DNA of 8,707 bases from contig CALMSE010000189.1 of assembly GCA_937872275.1 (NCBI GenBank), positions 1 through 8,707 on the forward strand, in the 5' to 3' direction. The notes beneath the pieces are model-generated. The model ran no database searches, had not been told where the DNA came from, and saw only the letters and a list, made by a program, of their open reading frames with translations. The DNA is from an uncultured Leucobacter sp. GTDB lineage: Bacteria; Actinomycetota; Actinomycetes; Actinomycetales; Microbacteriaceae. Positions 1 through 5,740 of this stretch are shown piece after piece. Each line of letters starts with the position of its first letter. Positions within the stretch are counted from its first letter, which is position 1. A program made the translations under genes and the position numbers.

Positions 1-402
1 GCGGTGGCCGAGCCCTTCGGCCAGCCGCAGCAGATCTATGCGAACAGTGCCGACGGTGATCGCCTGGCCGCGCTCGGCATGAAGTACGGCGGGCGCGGCA
101 ATCCGAACCCGCACTACAGCGTCGAGGGTCTCGTGAACTACGAGGGCGCCGGCTACTTCCGCTCCGACGGTTACGTGTCTCCTGACGGCGAGCTCTTCCA
201 GCCCACCGATGGGCACAGCGTCATCGGGGAGGAGAAAGCGCCCTGGTACAACCTTCCGCACCATGCGGTGCACTGGGCCGGCTTCGAGGCGAGTGAGGGT
301 CACGGGTACTGGGACATAGGCACCGAGTCGCTGCACAATATGGCGGCGACCTCGCTGGGTCTGTCGGGTGAGGTACTGGAGGGCGTGAGCTATGCGAGAT
401 GA
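1..402 (+). CDS. DUF1023-like alpha/beta-hydrolase, C-terminal part (5' end outside window)
   Basis: This is the last 133 codons of a gene that begins left of the window. It aligns along its whole length with the C-terminus of the complete hydrolase at 3065-5104. Shared blocks are the strand plus acidic loop ending ADGD (Asp at codons 18 and 20), GGRxNPN, NYEG, the block PTDGHSVIG with the probable catalytic His at codon 72, GYWDxGTxSL and AATSLGL. The nucleophile Ser would lie upstream and is not visible. By homology it is a serine hydrolase (lipase/esterase-like, DUF1023/Abhydrolase_8 type), likely a type VII secretion effector. Its stop overlaps the start of the following lipoprotein by 11 nt, the same arrangement as at 5088-5104, so the two are probably translationally coupled. 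The homology is clear by eye. The substrate is unknown. Confidence 0.85.
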   Translation, partial: AVAEPFGQPQQIYANSADGDRLAALGMKYGGRGNPNPHYSVEGLVNYEGAGYFRSDGYVSPDGELFQPTDGHSVIGEEKAPWYNLPHHAVHWAGFEASEGHGYWDIGTESLHNMAATSLGLSGEVLEGVSYAR

Positions 403-982
403 CCGTTTGCGGTTGGGCCGCAGAGCAGTGGGAGCGAGCATTGCCGTCCTGCTGCTGTTCGGGACAACGGCCTGCGAAAGATTGGCGGAAGTGCCGGTGC
501 TGTCGGAGAGAAATGCGAAATCGGACGCGACGCTGGATGAGTTGCGCGAATGGGTTTCAAAGGAGATCGACGCGGTGATCGAGGTCACCGGCGTCGCTCA
601 TGAATGGGTTGCCCAAGGATCGAACGGGGTCAGATGGACGGAAGAGCGCGAGCGGATATTCGAGGGGCAGCGCATATCTATGTGTTCATTCCATTCAGAA
701 GAAGTTAACCCTGCAGCAGTGCGAATCAGCCTGAAGACGGATTCGTTGGAGCAGGATCCGTTTCTTCTGCTCGAGCGTGTACGCCAGCTCTGGAACGAGA
801 GAGGCTGGGAAGTCGGGAACCTACCAGGATCCGGTCAGGGGCAGACTCAGACACTGAAGATTCGGGCCGACCGTGAGGACGGTGCCATGGCGACCCTGTT
901 CGCGGCTGACGGGGCAGGCGGCAGAATGCTGGGTTTGATGGTGGAATCAGCGTGCTCCAACGACCCCTCGGTCGCGCGGTAG
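392..982 (+). CDS. small lipoprotein, candidate immunity protein (paralogue 1)
   Basis: The protein has 196 residues. It starts with a basic n-region (residues 1-11), a hydrophobic stretch (about 12-25) and a lipobox ending T-T-A-C with the lipidation Cys at residue 28, so export and anchoring to the outer face of the membrane are expected. The mature part is an acidic domain with blocks [37 protein letters not shown] and SACS. Cys98 and Cys188 are conserved in all three paralogues here and could form a disulfide. The start is supported by GGAGGG at 378-383, 8 nt upstream, and by overlap with the preceding hydrolase gene. I do not recognise a named family. The position directly behind an effector suggests immunity, which is inference. 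G+C is unusually low (about 53% over 601-720). Confidence 0.85.
   Translation: MRDDRLRLGRRAVGASIAVLLLFGTTACERLAEVPVLSERNAKSDATLDELREWVSKEIDAVIEVTGVAHEWVAQGSNGVRWTEERERIFEGQRISMCSFHSEEVNPAAVRISLKTDSLEQDPFLLLERVRQLWNERGWEVGNLPGSGQGQTQTLKIRADREDGAMATLFAADGAGGRMLGLMVESACSNDPSVAR
485..982 (+). repeat. direct tandem gene duplication, copy A
   Basis: This 498-nt segment pairs without gaps with 1067-1564 (also 498 nt, offset 582 nt). It covers the whole mature part of paralogue 1 through the stop codon. The ends are almost identical at DNA level, for example around 490-530 and 919-982. The centre is much more divergent. The signal-peptide region upstream is not part of the conserved block. Confidence 0.8.
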
Positions 983-985
983 GAG
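981..985 (+). promoter_or_regulatory. ribosome binding site AGGAG overlapping a stop codon
   Basis: AGGAG lies 6 nt before the GTG at 992. Its first two bases are the last two of the TAG stop of the preceding lipoprotein gene. This decides the GTG start and suggests that ribosomes finishing the first gene help initiate the second. Confidence 0.7.
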
Positions 986-991
986 CCACAG

Positions 992-1564
992 GTGTTGTTC
1001 GAAGGTGTCAGCCTCAGGAAGCTCCTCGTGATGCTGTTGCTTGCGCTGACCGCCTATGCAGGTTGGGCGGAGGTGCCGGTGCTGTCGGAGAGAAGCGCGA
1101 AGTCGGACGCGACACTGAGCGAGTTGCGTGAGTGGGTCGGGGAAGAGATCGACGCGGTGGTCGAGGCCACCGGGGTGAAAAGCGAATGGGGTTTGGGAGG
1201 TGCGTCGGAGCTCAGATGGGTGGAGGACAGGGAGCGGATATTCGAGGTGTCGCACCTTCCGAACTGTACCTATGAGACGGGAAAGGTCAATCCGGCTTCG
1301 GTGAGGATCGACTTGATGACCGATCCATTGGATCAGGATCCTTTCCTCCTGCTGGAGCAGGTTCGGAACCTCTGGATAGAGCGCGGTTGGGAGGTCGGCA
1401 ATTTGCCGGGTTCTGGTCAGGGGCAAAGCCAGATTTTGACGATTCGCGCTGATCGTGAGGACGGGGCCTTGGCGACTCTGAGCGCAGGGGACGCAGAGGG
1501 CGGCAGAATGCTGGGCTTGATGGTGGAATCAGCGTGCTCCAACGACCCCTCAGTGGCACGGTAG
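992..1564 (+). CDS. exported paralogue of the lipoprotein, without lipobox cysteine (paralogue 2)
   Basis: The protein has 190 residues and a GTG start. The start is supported by AGGAG at 981-985, 6 nt upstream; this motif overlaps the TAG stop of the previous gene. Residues 26-190 align without gaps to residues 32-196 of paralogue 1, with 120 of 165 identical by hand count. The N-terminus is a hydrophobic signal-like segment (about residues 10-23) that ends A-Y-A-G-W. There is no Cys there, so lipidation is not expected. The A-x-A pattern could be a signal peptidase I site, or the segment could stay as a membrane anchor. The internal Cys92 and Cys182 are kept. Function is unknown; it is probably a duplicated candidate immunity protein with a changed location. 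It forms a tight pair with the preceding gene. Confidence 0.8.
   Translation: MLFEGVSLRKLLVMLLLALTAYAGWAEVPVLSERSAKSDATLSELREWVGEEIDAVVEATGVKSEWGLGGASELRWVEDRERIFEVSHLPNCTYETGKVNPASVRIDLMTDPLDQDPFLLLEQVRNLWIERGWEVGNLPGSGQGQSQILTIRADREDGALATLSAGDAEGGRMLGLMVESACSNDPSVAR
1067..1564 (+). repeat. direct tandem gene duplication, copy B
   Basis: This is the second copy of the 498-nt duplicated segment, matching 485-982. The last 60 or so bases, coding for the [20 protein letters not shown] end, differ at only a few positions. That points to a recent duplication or to gene conversion between the copies. Confidence 0.8.
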
Positions 1565-1728
1565 CCGTGCCCCCTCCCGAGGAGCGCCATACCGCCGCAG
1601 AGCAGGCCGGGGAGGAGATGTCGTTCGACGAGCTCCTCAGGTCTTCAGATCGAGATTCTCCTGGCCCGGTGTCGACTCGTCGGTCACCGCGACCTCATCC
1701 ACGAACCACCCACGAAAAGGAACCCCGA
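1565..1728. other. gap between the lipoprotein pair and the YiaAB gene
   Basis: This is a 164-nt stretch with no convincing gene. It stays open in the frame of the downstream gene, so longer starts at GTG 1567 or ATG 1618 are formally possible. The predicted peptide is hydrophilic and Pro/Arg-rich, unlike the family's N-terminus. ATG 1618 has a purine-rich GGGGAGGAG directly against it with no spacer. It may hold the promoter of the YiaAB gene or the eroded tail of a former gene. I see no convincing terminator hairpin. Confidence 0.4.
1715..1721 (+). promoter_or_regulatory. ribosome binding site AAAAGGA
   Basis: AAAAGGA lies 7 nt before ATG 1729. It supports that start over the longer in-frame alternatives upstream. 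Confidence 0.65.
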
Positions 1729-2226
1729 ATGACTGAAACGCAAGAACCCCCGCAGAAGCCGACCCCCGCATTCATCGGGGCGTCCTGGGTCGCGCTGCTC
1801 CTCGGCCTGACCGCCTACCTCGTCGGCCTGTGGAACGCGCAGATGGAGTTGAACGAGAAGGGGTATTACTTCACCGTGCTCATGTTCGGCCTCTTCGCGG
1901 CGGTGTCCCTGCAGAAGACCGTGCGCGACCGAGCCGAGGGCTTCCCGGTGACGAACCTCTACTACGGCATCGCCTGGTTCGCGGTCATCCTCGCGCTCGC
2001 CCTGCTCGCGATCGGCCTGTGGAACACGCGCAGCCTGACCCTCAGCGAGCGGGGCTTCTACGGCATCGCCTTCGCGATGAGCCTCTTCGCGTCGGTGGCG
2101 GTGCAGAAGAATGTGCGCGACCTCGCACGATTCCGAGCAGAGGAGCAGGAAGAGGAAGAACCCGCGCATTGGCAGGATGGCACAAATGTTCCGCCGAACT
2201 CAGGGGTGCCGGGCTCAGCAGGGTGA
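1729..2226 (+). CDS. YiaA/YiaB-family inner membrane protein, duplicated two-helix domain
   Basis: The protein has 165 residues and four hydrophobic segments (about 14-34, 46-61, 76-96 and 109-125). The two halves are repeats. GLWN at residues 33-36 is followed by EKGYY and LQKTVRD; GLWN at 96-99 is followed by ERGFY and VQKNVRD. This matches the YiaAB two-helix domain family of small membrane proteins, whose biochemical role is not known. The tail after residue 135 is acidic (EEQEEEE) and then Pro/Gly-rich, probably disordered and cytoplasmic. ATG 1729 is chosen for its Shine-Dalgarno sequence and because the family starts just before the first helix. It is separated by 164 and 134 nt from its neighbours, so it is probably its own transcription unit and not an obvious part of the secretion system. 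Confidence 0.85.
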   Translation: MTETQEPPQKPTPAFIGASWVALLLGLTAYLVGLWNAQMELNEKGYYFTVLMFGLFAAVSLQKTVRDRAEGFPVTNLYYGIAWFAVILALALLAIGLWNTRSLTLSERGFYGIAFAMSLFASVAVQKNVRDLARFRAEEQEEEEPAHWQDGTNVPPNSGVPGSAG

Positions 2227-2257
2227 CAGCGGTGTGCGCCAGCGCATTCCGTGACCC

Positions 2258-2263
2258 TATAAC
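2258..2263 (+). promoter_or_regulatory. possible -10 element (TATAAC) upstream of the WXG100-like gene
   Basis: TATAAC is the best -10-like hexamer in the 134-nt gap before the gene at 2361. It sits in a locally A/T-richer patch. No good -35 hexamer is present 16-19 nt upstream (GC-rich sequence there). If used, it gives a leader of about 90 nt. A promoter for the type VII genes is expected somewhere in 2227-2360, but this assignment is weak. Confidence 0.3.
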
Positions 2264-2349
2264 CTTGAAGCGTCATCGAAACCGTCGGTGGCGCTCATCG
2301 AGAGCCGGATATGTTGCGAGTCGGAGCACTTCGCAATTCGGACTGTACT

Positions 2350-2355
2350 AGGGAG
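2350..2355 (+). promoter_or_regulatory. ribosome binding site AGGGAG
   Basis: AGGGAG lies 5 nt before ATG 2361 and fixes the start of the WXG100-like gene. Confidence 0.65.
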
Positions 2356-2360
2356 CCGAC

Positions 2361-2654
2361 ATGGCGAACATCAATGTCTCCTACGCCGAGATGGAGCAGG
2401 CGGCGAATCTTCTGGGCACGGGGCGCGACGAGATCACGCAGAAGCTGCAGGCGCTGCAGGCGCAGATCAACAATCTCGTGGCCTCGGGCTTCGTGACCGA
2501 TCAGGCCTCAGGCAAGTTCAACAACGCCTACAACGAATACACCACCAGCGCCAACACGGTCGTGGCGAAGCTCACCGAGATCCAGAGCTTCCTCACCCAG
2601 ACCGCGAGCGCGATGCGCGACATGGACGCGCAGATCGCCGCCCGAATCAACTAG
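2361..2654 (+). CDS. WXG100/ESAT-6-like small secreted protein, without the Trp of WXG
   Basis: The protein has 97 residues, the usual size for the family. It has two long amphipathic helices (about 5-41 and 50-95) joined by a short turn, with the two-helix hairpin pattern of ESAT-6-like proteins. The turn reads S-G-F-V-T-D-Q-A-S followed by GKF and AYNEY, where the canonical family has W-x-G; no Trp occurs anywhere. No signal peptide is seen, in line with type VII export. A clear C-terminal Y-x-x-x-D/E motif is absent; the nearest tyrosines are in NAYNEYTTS, mid-protein. Likely role: a secreted dimeric substrate or co-substrate of the ATPase encoded at 5741. It is the first gene of the putative cargo operon and is followed by a hairpin. 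Family assignment is by size, helical pattern and context. Confidence 0.82.
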   Translation: MANINVSYAEMEQAANLLGTGRDEITQKLQALQAQINNLVASGFVTDQASGKFNNAYNEYTTSANTVVAKLTEIQSFLTQTASAMRDMDAQIAARIN

Positions 2655-2701
2655 TCGCCGGGTTCCGACGCGACGGGAACTCAGCGGGAAGCAGTCCGGA
2701 A

Positions 2702-2730
2702 TTCGTGCCAGGGGTCGTCCGTGGCACGAA
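2702..2730 (+). terminator. hairpin between the WXG100-like gene and its neighbour (attenuator or mRNA stabiliser)
   Basis: A perfect 9-bp inverted repeat, TTCGTGCCA (2702-2710) and TGGCACGAA (2722-2730), flanks an 11-nt loop. It starts 47 nt after the WXG100-like stop and ends 15 nt before the next Shine-Dalgarno. There is no following T-run, so it is not a classical intrinsic terminator. A partial terminator or 3'-end stabiliser that lets the first gene be expressed more strongly than the effector is plausible. The inverted repeat is seen directly. The function is inference. Confidence 0.5.
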
Positions 2731-2745
2731 CCCGCTCGAATCGAG

Positions 2746-2751
2746 AGGAGG
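2746..2751 (+). promoter_or_regulatory. ribosome binding site AGGAGG
   Basis: This is a consensus AGGAGG 8 nt before ATG 2760. It decides that start over the in-frame GTG at 2721, which lies inside the hairpin. Confidence 0.8.
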
Positions 2752-2759
2752 CGCTCATC

Positions 2760-3068
2760 ATGGGCGGTGGCATGGAGTTGACCGACTACGCCCTCCAGGC
2801 GGCCGGGGCGAACTTCGTGCACGCCTCCTCGACGATGACCTCCGAGAACGTGAGCCGCCCGACGGGAGACCTCGCGAGCCTCACCGGCATCGGATCCTCC
2901 GTCACGCTGTACCTGAAAGGCCTGAACGTGGCGCGCGCGGCACTCGCCGACGCGGCGAGAACCGGAAGCGAGTCCGTCGCGGCCCTGATGTCGGAGAGCT
3001 CGGAGCTCGACGGCTTCATCTCCCAGACGCTGGGTACGGGTTTCGCGGTCGAAGGCGGGCCCGCATGA
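2760..3068 (+). CDS. small helical protein, probable type VII effector partner
   Basis: The protein has 102 residues and no signal peptide or Cys. It is Ala/Ser-rich and appears mostly helical, with segments at about 5-30, 48-70 and 72-92 and a Gly-containing break near 35-46 (PTGDLASLTGIG). I do not recognise a named family. Size, composition and position, between a WXG100-like gene and a large effector gene, fit the small helical partners (Lap-like or second Esx-like proteins) that bind the N-terminal domain of type VII effectors and help target them. It lacks W-x-G. The stop overlaps the effector start as ATGA (3065-3068), so the two should be made in similar amounts. The partner role is inference from context. 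Confidence 0.75.
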   Translation: MGGGMELTDYALQAAGANFVHASSTMTSENVSRPTGDLASLTGIGSSVTLYLKGLNVARAALADAARTGSESVAALMSESSELDGFISQTLGTGFAVEGGPA

Positions 3069-5104
3069 CCACCTGGGTCCCCGGCTCATGGGCCGAGGTG
3101 CTGTCAGGCACGCCGATCGCCGGCACCGTCGAGAAGATCAACGCGATCGGCGCGTTCGTCTACGACGTCTACCTCGACGCATGGTCCTATCAGGGCATGG
3201 TCCAGCAGGCCCAGCGCGAGATGGGCAGCCTGACCAGTGACGCGGTCGTCAAGATCGGCGCGAAGGTGACGGATGCCCTCGTCCCCGGATCCACGGCGCT
3301 GATGCAGTCCGCCGACACGGCGAAGCGCGCCTTCGACACCTACGCCTCCGAGGTCGATCGCATCCACCGCGATGCGATCTCGCTGCGCAACTCGGTCGAC
3401 GACCGGCTCGCCTCCATCCGCGCCCAGGCCGCCGAGATCGAGACCATCTCCAACAGCATCCGCGTGAAGGTCTCGTACGCGTGGAACGCGGGCGCGCCGG
3501 GGCAGATGCCTGATCCGCGGCTCGGCTCCGCGGCAGACGACCTCACGGACGGGGAGCGCACGGCCGCCCTGCAGAATCTCCGGATGCTGTACGAGAACCA
3601 GTGGTTCCGGGCGGCGATGATCTGGCACTCCGACATCGACGAGGTGACCAGCGCGAAGACCAAGTGGACGAACCTCATCGAGGAGCGGAAGCAGGCCGAG
3701 CGGCAACTGACCCTTTCGCTCGACGAGACCGCGGTCGGACAGCTGATCACGCTCGCCTCCGGAAGCGGCCGCTCGCGGAAGAGCGCCATCGCGCTCGCTT
3801 TCTCGGGAGAGCTCTGGGGCAGCACCGAGGGCGCGCTGCAGCTGAACACCTCCCACCCGCTGCTGAAGAAGCTCATCGACTCGGAGTCGGGCGAGCACAT
3901 CTGGGATGCCCCGCCCGACCCCGTGCAGGTCGCCGCCGCCTGGGCGAAGCTCACCGACGCGGAGCGCGAACGCCTCATCCAGGAGGTGCCGTGGGTGATC
4001 GGCAACCTCCCCGGCCTTCCCTACGGGGTGCGCGACCAGGCCAACCGGTTGGTGCTCGAGTACTACACGGTGCACCGCGACATGCTCGGCGTCGACAGTC
4101 AGACGGCCATCGACCAGCTGATGAAGATCGTCGCCGAGGGGGAGCGGACCGCCCCGCCGGTGCAGGTCGTAGCGCTCGACCTCAGCCGCGCCGTGCCCAT
4201 GGTCGCCGTCGGCTACGGCGACCTCGACACCGCCGACAACCTCACCTGGCAGGTGCCGGGCATGGAGAGCGACGCGCACAACGCCCTGGAGACCTGGGAC
4301 GAGGCGAGCCGCAACCTCTACCGGGAGCAGAGCTACCTGAGCGCGTTGAACGGCACCGGCAGCGTCGGCGTCATCTCGTTCCTGAGCTACGACACCCCCA
4401 ACCTCGGCGATTCCATCGGCTGGTGGTCGGGAAGCGTGCTCTCGCCCGATCTGGCCCAGGGCGGCGCCCCTCGGCTCGCGGCAGAACTCGACGGCAGCTG
4501 GGCGACGCGCAACCAGGCGGATCCGGCGACAGGGCTTCCGACGGTCGACGATCCGCCGCGGATCTCCGTGCTGGCGCACTCCTACGGCACCACCGTGACG
4601 GCGAACGCGCTCACGATGGTGACGCACGCGGTCGACTCGTTCACGATGGCCGGTTCCGCGGGCCTCGACACCGAGACGGTGAAGTCGCTCGACCAGCTCA
4701 ACGTGGCCGAGACCCGGCCCGGACAGAAGGCGATCTACGCGAGCCACGCCGACGGCGACGGGCTGGCTCCGGTCGGGCTGGTGCTCGGCGGACGGGCGAA
4801 CCCGAACGCGAACCTGCAGTACGAGAACGCGCAGAACTACGAGGGATCCATCTACTACTCCTCCGACGGCGTGACGACCGCGGCGGGCGAGTACTTCGCA
4901 CCCACCGACGGGCACAGCGTCATCGGGCAGAAGGACACCCAGTGGTATCAGGTCGATCGGCATGCCAAGCACGGCCTCGGCTTCGAGTCGGCCGAGGGCC
5001 AGGGATACTGGGACAAGGGCACCCAGTCGCTCAGAAACCTGGCGGCCACCTCGCTCGGCCTGGACCAGGAAGTGGTCGGAGGGCTGTATGTCGCGGCCGG
5101 ATAG
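3065..5104 (+). CDS. DUF1023-like alpha/beta-hydrolase, candidate type VII lipase-type effector
   Basis: The protein has 679 residues. The N-terminal part (about 1-215) is helical, with long charged heptad-like helices at about 85-135 and 160-215, and no signal peptide. The hydrolase part carries DUF1023 hallmarks: WVIGNLPGLP then VRDQANR (310-328), YGDLDTADN (384-392) leading to VPGM (397-400), a nucleophile elbow LAHSYG with Ser506, an acidic loop ADGD (Asp563/Asp565) and PTDGHSVIG with His617. Ser506, Asp563 or 565 and His617 are the probable triad. Likely a secreted esterase or lipase; the helical N-terminus would be the T7SS targeting domain. ATG 3065 is chosen for the 4-nt overlap with the upstream stop; the open frame runs back to 2288 but crosses two other genes. 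The 3' end overlaps the lipoprotein gene by 17 nt. The toxin role is inferred from context. Confidence 0.85.
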   Translation: MTTWVPGSWAEVLSGTPIAGTVEKINAIGAFVYDVYLDAWSYQGMVQQAQREMGSLTSDAVVKIGAKVTDALVPGSTALMQSADTAKRAFDTYASEVDRIHRDAISLRNSVDDRLASIRAQAAEIETISNSIRVKVSYAWNAGAPGQMPDPRLGSAADDLTDGERTAALQNLRMLYENQWFRAAMIWHSDIDEVTSAKTKWTNLIEERKQAERQLTLSLDETAVGQLITLASGSGRSRKSAIALAFSGELWGSTEGALQLNTSHPLLKKLIDSESGEHIWDAPPDPVQVAAAWAKLTDAERERLIQEVPWVIGNLPGLPYGVRDQANRLVLEYYTVHRDMLGVDSQTAIDQLMKIVAEGERTAPPVQVVALDLSRAVPMVAVGYGDLDTADNLTWQVPGMESDAHNALETWDEASRNLYREQSYLSALNGTGSVGVISFLSYDTPNLGDSIGWWSGSVLSPDLAQGGAPRLAAELDGSWATRNQADPATGLPTVDDPPRISVLAHSYGTTVTANALTMVTHAVDSFTMAGSAGLDTETVKSLDQLNVAETRPGQKAIYASHADGDGLAPVGLVLGGRANPNANLQYENAQNYEGSIYYSSDGVTTAAGEYFAPTDGHSVIGQKDTQWYQVDRHAKHGLGFESAEGQGYWDKGTQSLRNLAATSLGLDQEVVGGLYVAAG

Positions 5105-5675
5105 TGCGCCGACGCGACGCGAACCGAGAAGCGCATCGCGCCGCGGACGGGGAGGGGTCGTCATCGCCTCCCTGCTCGCGACGTTGATGCTGACGAGTTG
5201 CCAGGGAGTTCCAGTGGTGTCTGATCGAGAACCGGCGGGCGATGCGACGGTCGAAGAGCTGCGCGAGTGGGTCGGCGGAGAGGTCGATGCGGTGACCGAG
5301 CTCACCGGTCTCGATTCCCGCTGGAGGATGCTGCTCGAGCTCGAGCTGCGCTGGCCCGAGGACCGAGAGCGGATCTTCGACCGCTCGCACCTCCCGCGCT
5401 GCTCGACGCAGGGAGGCGGAACCAACCCGGCCGCGGTCGAGGTCGACCTGCTGAGCGACCCGCTGGAGGAGGATCCGGTCGCACTCGCCGGGAAGGTGCG
5501 CGACCACTGGGAAGACGCTGGATGGGACATCTCCCAGGTCGGACCCGGCTACTACCGCGCCGATCGGGCGGACGGCGCCCTGATGACCGTCGAAGGCGCG
5601 GAGGGGGCGGGCGGGAAGCTGCTCTCGCTCACCGTGCGATCCGCCTGCTCGAGCAATCCGTCCGTGGCTCACTGA
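5088..5675 (+). CDS. small lipoprotein, candidate immunity protein for the hydrolase (paralogue 3)
   Basis: The protein has 195 residues. It has an Arg-rich n-region (about 1-22), a hydrophobic segment (23-35) and a good lipobox L-T-S-C with Cys38. The mature domain is homologous to the products at 392-982 and 992-1564: VPVVSDRE, ELREWVGGE, PEDRERIF, HLPRC, NPAAV, DPLEEDP, RADRADGA and SACSSNPSVA. Cys105 and Cys187 match the conserved Cys pair. The ATG at 5088 lies inside the end of the effector gene (17-nt overlap) with GGAGGG at 5078-5083 just upstream; longer in-frame starts back to 4962 would bury the signal peptide. The tight coupling and expected outer-face location fit an immunity protein against a secreted lipase-like toxin (inference). 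G+C here is high, about 72% over 5401-5520, unlike its two paralogues. Confidence 0.85.
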   Translation: MSRPDSAPTRREPRSASRRGRGGVVIASLLATLMLTSCQGVPVVSDREPAGDATVEELREWVGGEVDAVTELTGLDSRWRMLLELELRWPEDRERIFDRSHLPRCSTQGGGTNPAAVEVDLLSDPLEEDPVALAGKVRDHWEDAGWDISQVGPGYYRADRADGALMTVEGAEGAGGKLLSLTVRSACSSNPSVAH

Positions 5676-5730
5676 CACTTCGCGCGTCCGTCGGAGCCGG
5701 GTGACCGGAGCGGCGCGCGACCGACCGACG

Positions 5731-5735
5731 AAGGG
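5731..5735 (+). promoter_or_regulatory. ribosome binding site AAGGG
   Basis: AAGGG lies 5 nt before ATG 5741. It supports the start of the ATPase gene 65 nt after the lipoprotein stop, a gap short enough for co-transcription. Confidence 0.6.
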
Positions 5736-5740
5736 CACCG

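Noticed and set aside
1534..1728. Longer YiaAB protein starting at GTG 1534
   Set aside because: The extension begins inside the previous gene and adds a Pro/Arg-rich stretch. ATG 1729 has a good ribosome site and fits the family.
2721..2759. Earlier GTG start for the 102-residue partner protein
   Set aside because: It lies within the hairpin with no ribosome site. AGGAGG is correctly spaced before ATG 2760.
2290..2759. GGCGCTCATC occurring at 2290-2299 and again at 2750-2759
   Set aside because: A 10-bp match in G+C-rich DNA with no inverted arrangement or conserved position relative to the two starts; probably chance.
2288..3064. Upstream extension of the hydrolase frame to a start at 2288
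   Set aside because: It would overlap the WXG100-like and partner genes completely and reads as Arg-rich non-protein-like sequence. The ATG at 3065 in the ATGA overlap is the natural start.
4962..5087. Earlier starts for the third lipoprotein
   Set aside because: They would add about 42 Arg/Ser-rich residues before the signal peptide and overlap the hydrolase gene widely. ATG 5088 gives a normal lipoprotein signal.
3601..5187. 528-codon + strand open frame inside the hydrolase gene
   Set aside because: It is an out-of-frame Arg/Gly/Ala-rich shadow with no recognisable motif.
3104..5530. 808-codon minus-strand open frame opposite the hydrolase
   Set aside because: Same G+C shadow effect. 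It runs across the hydrolase-lipoprotein junction and has a biased Arg/Val/Gly composition. The + strand protein has clear hydrolase motifs.
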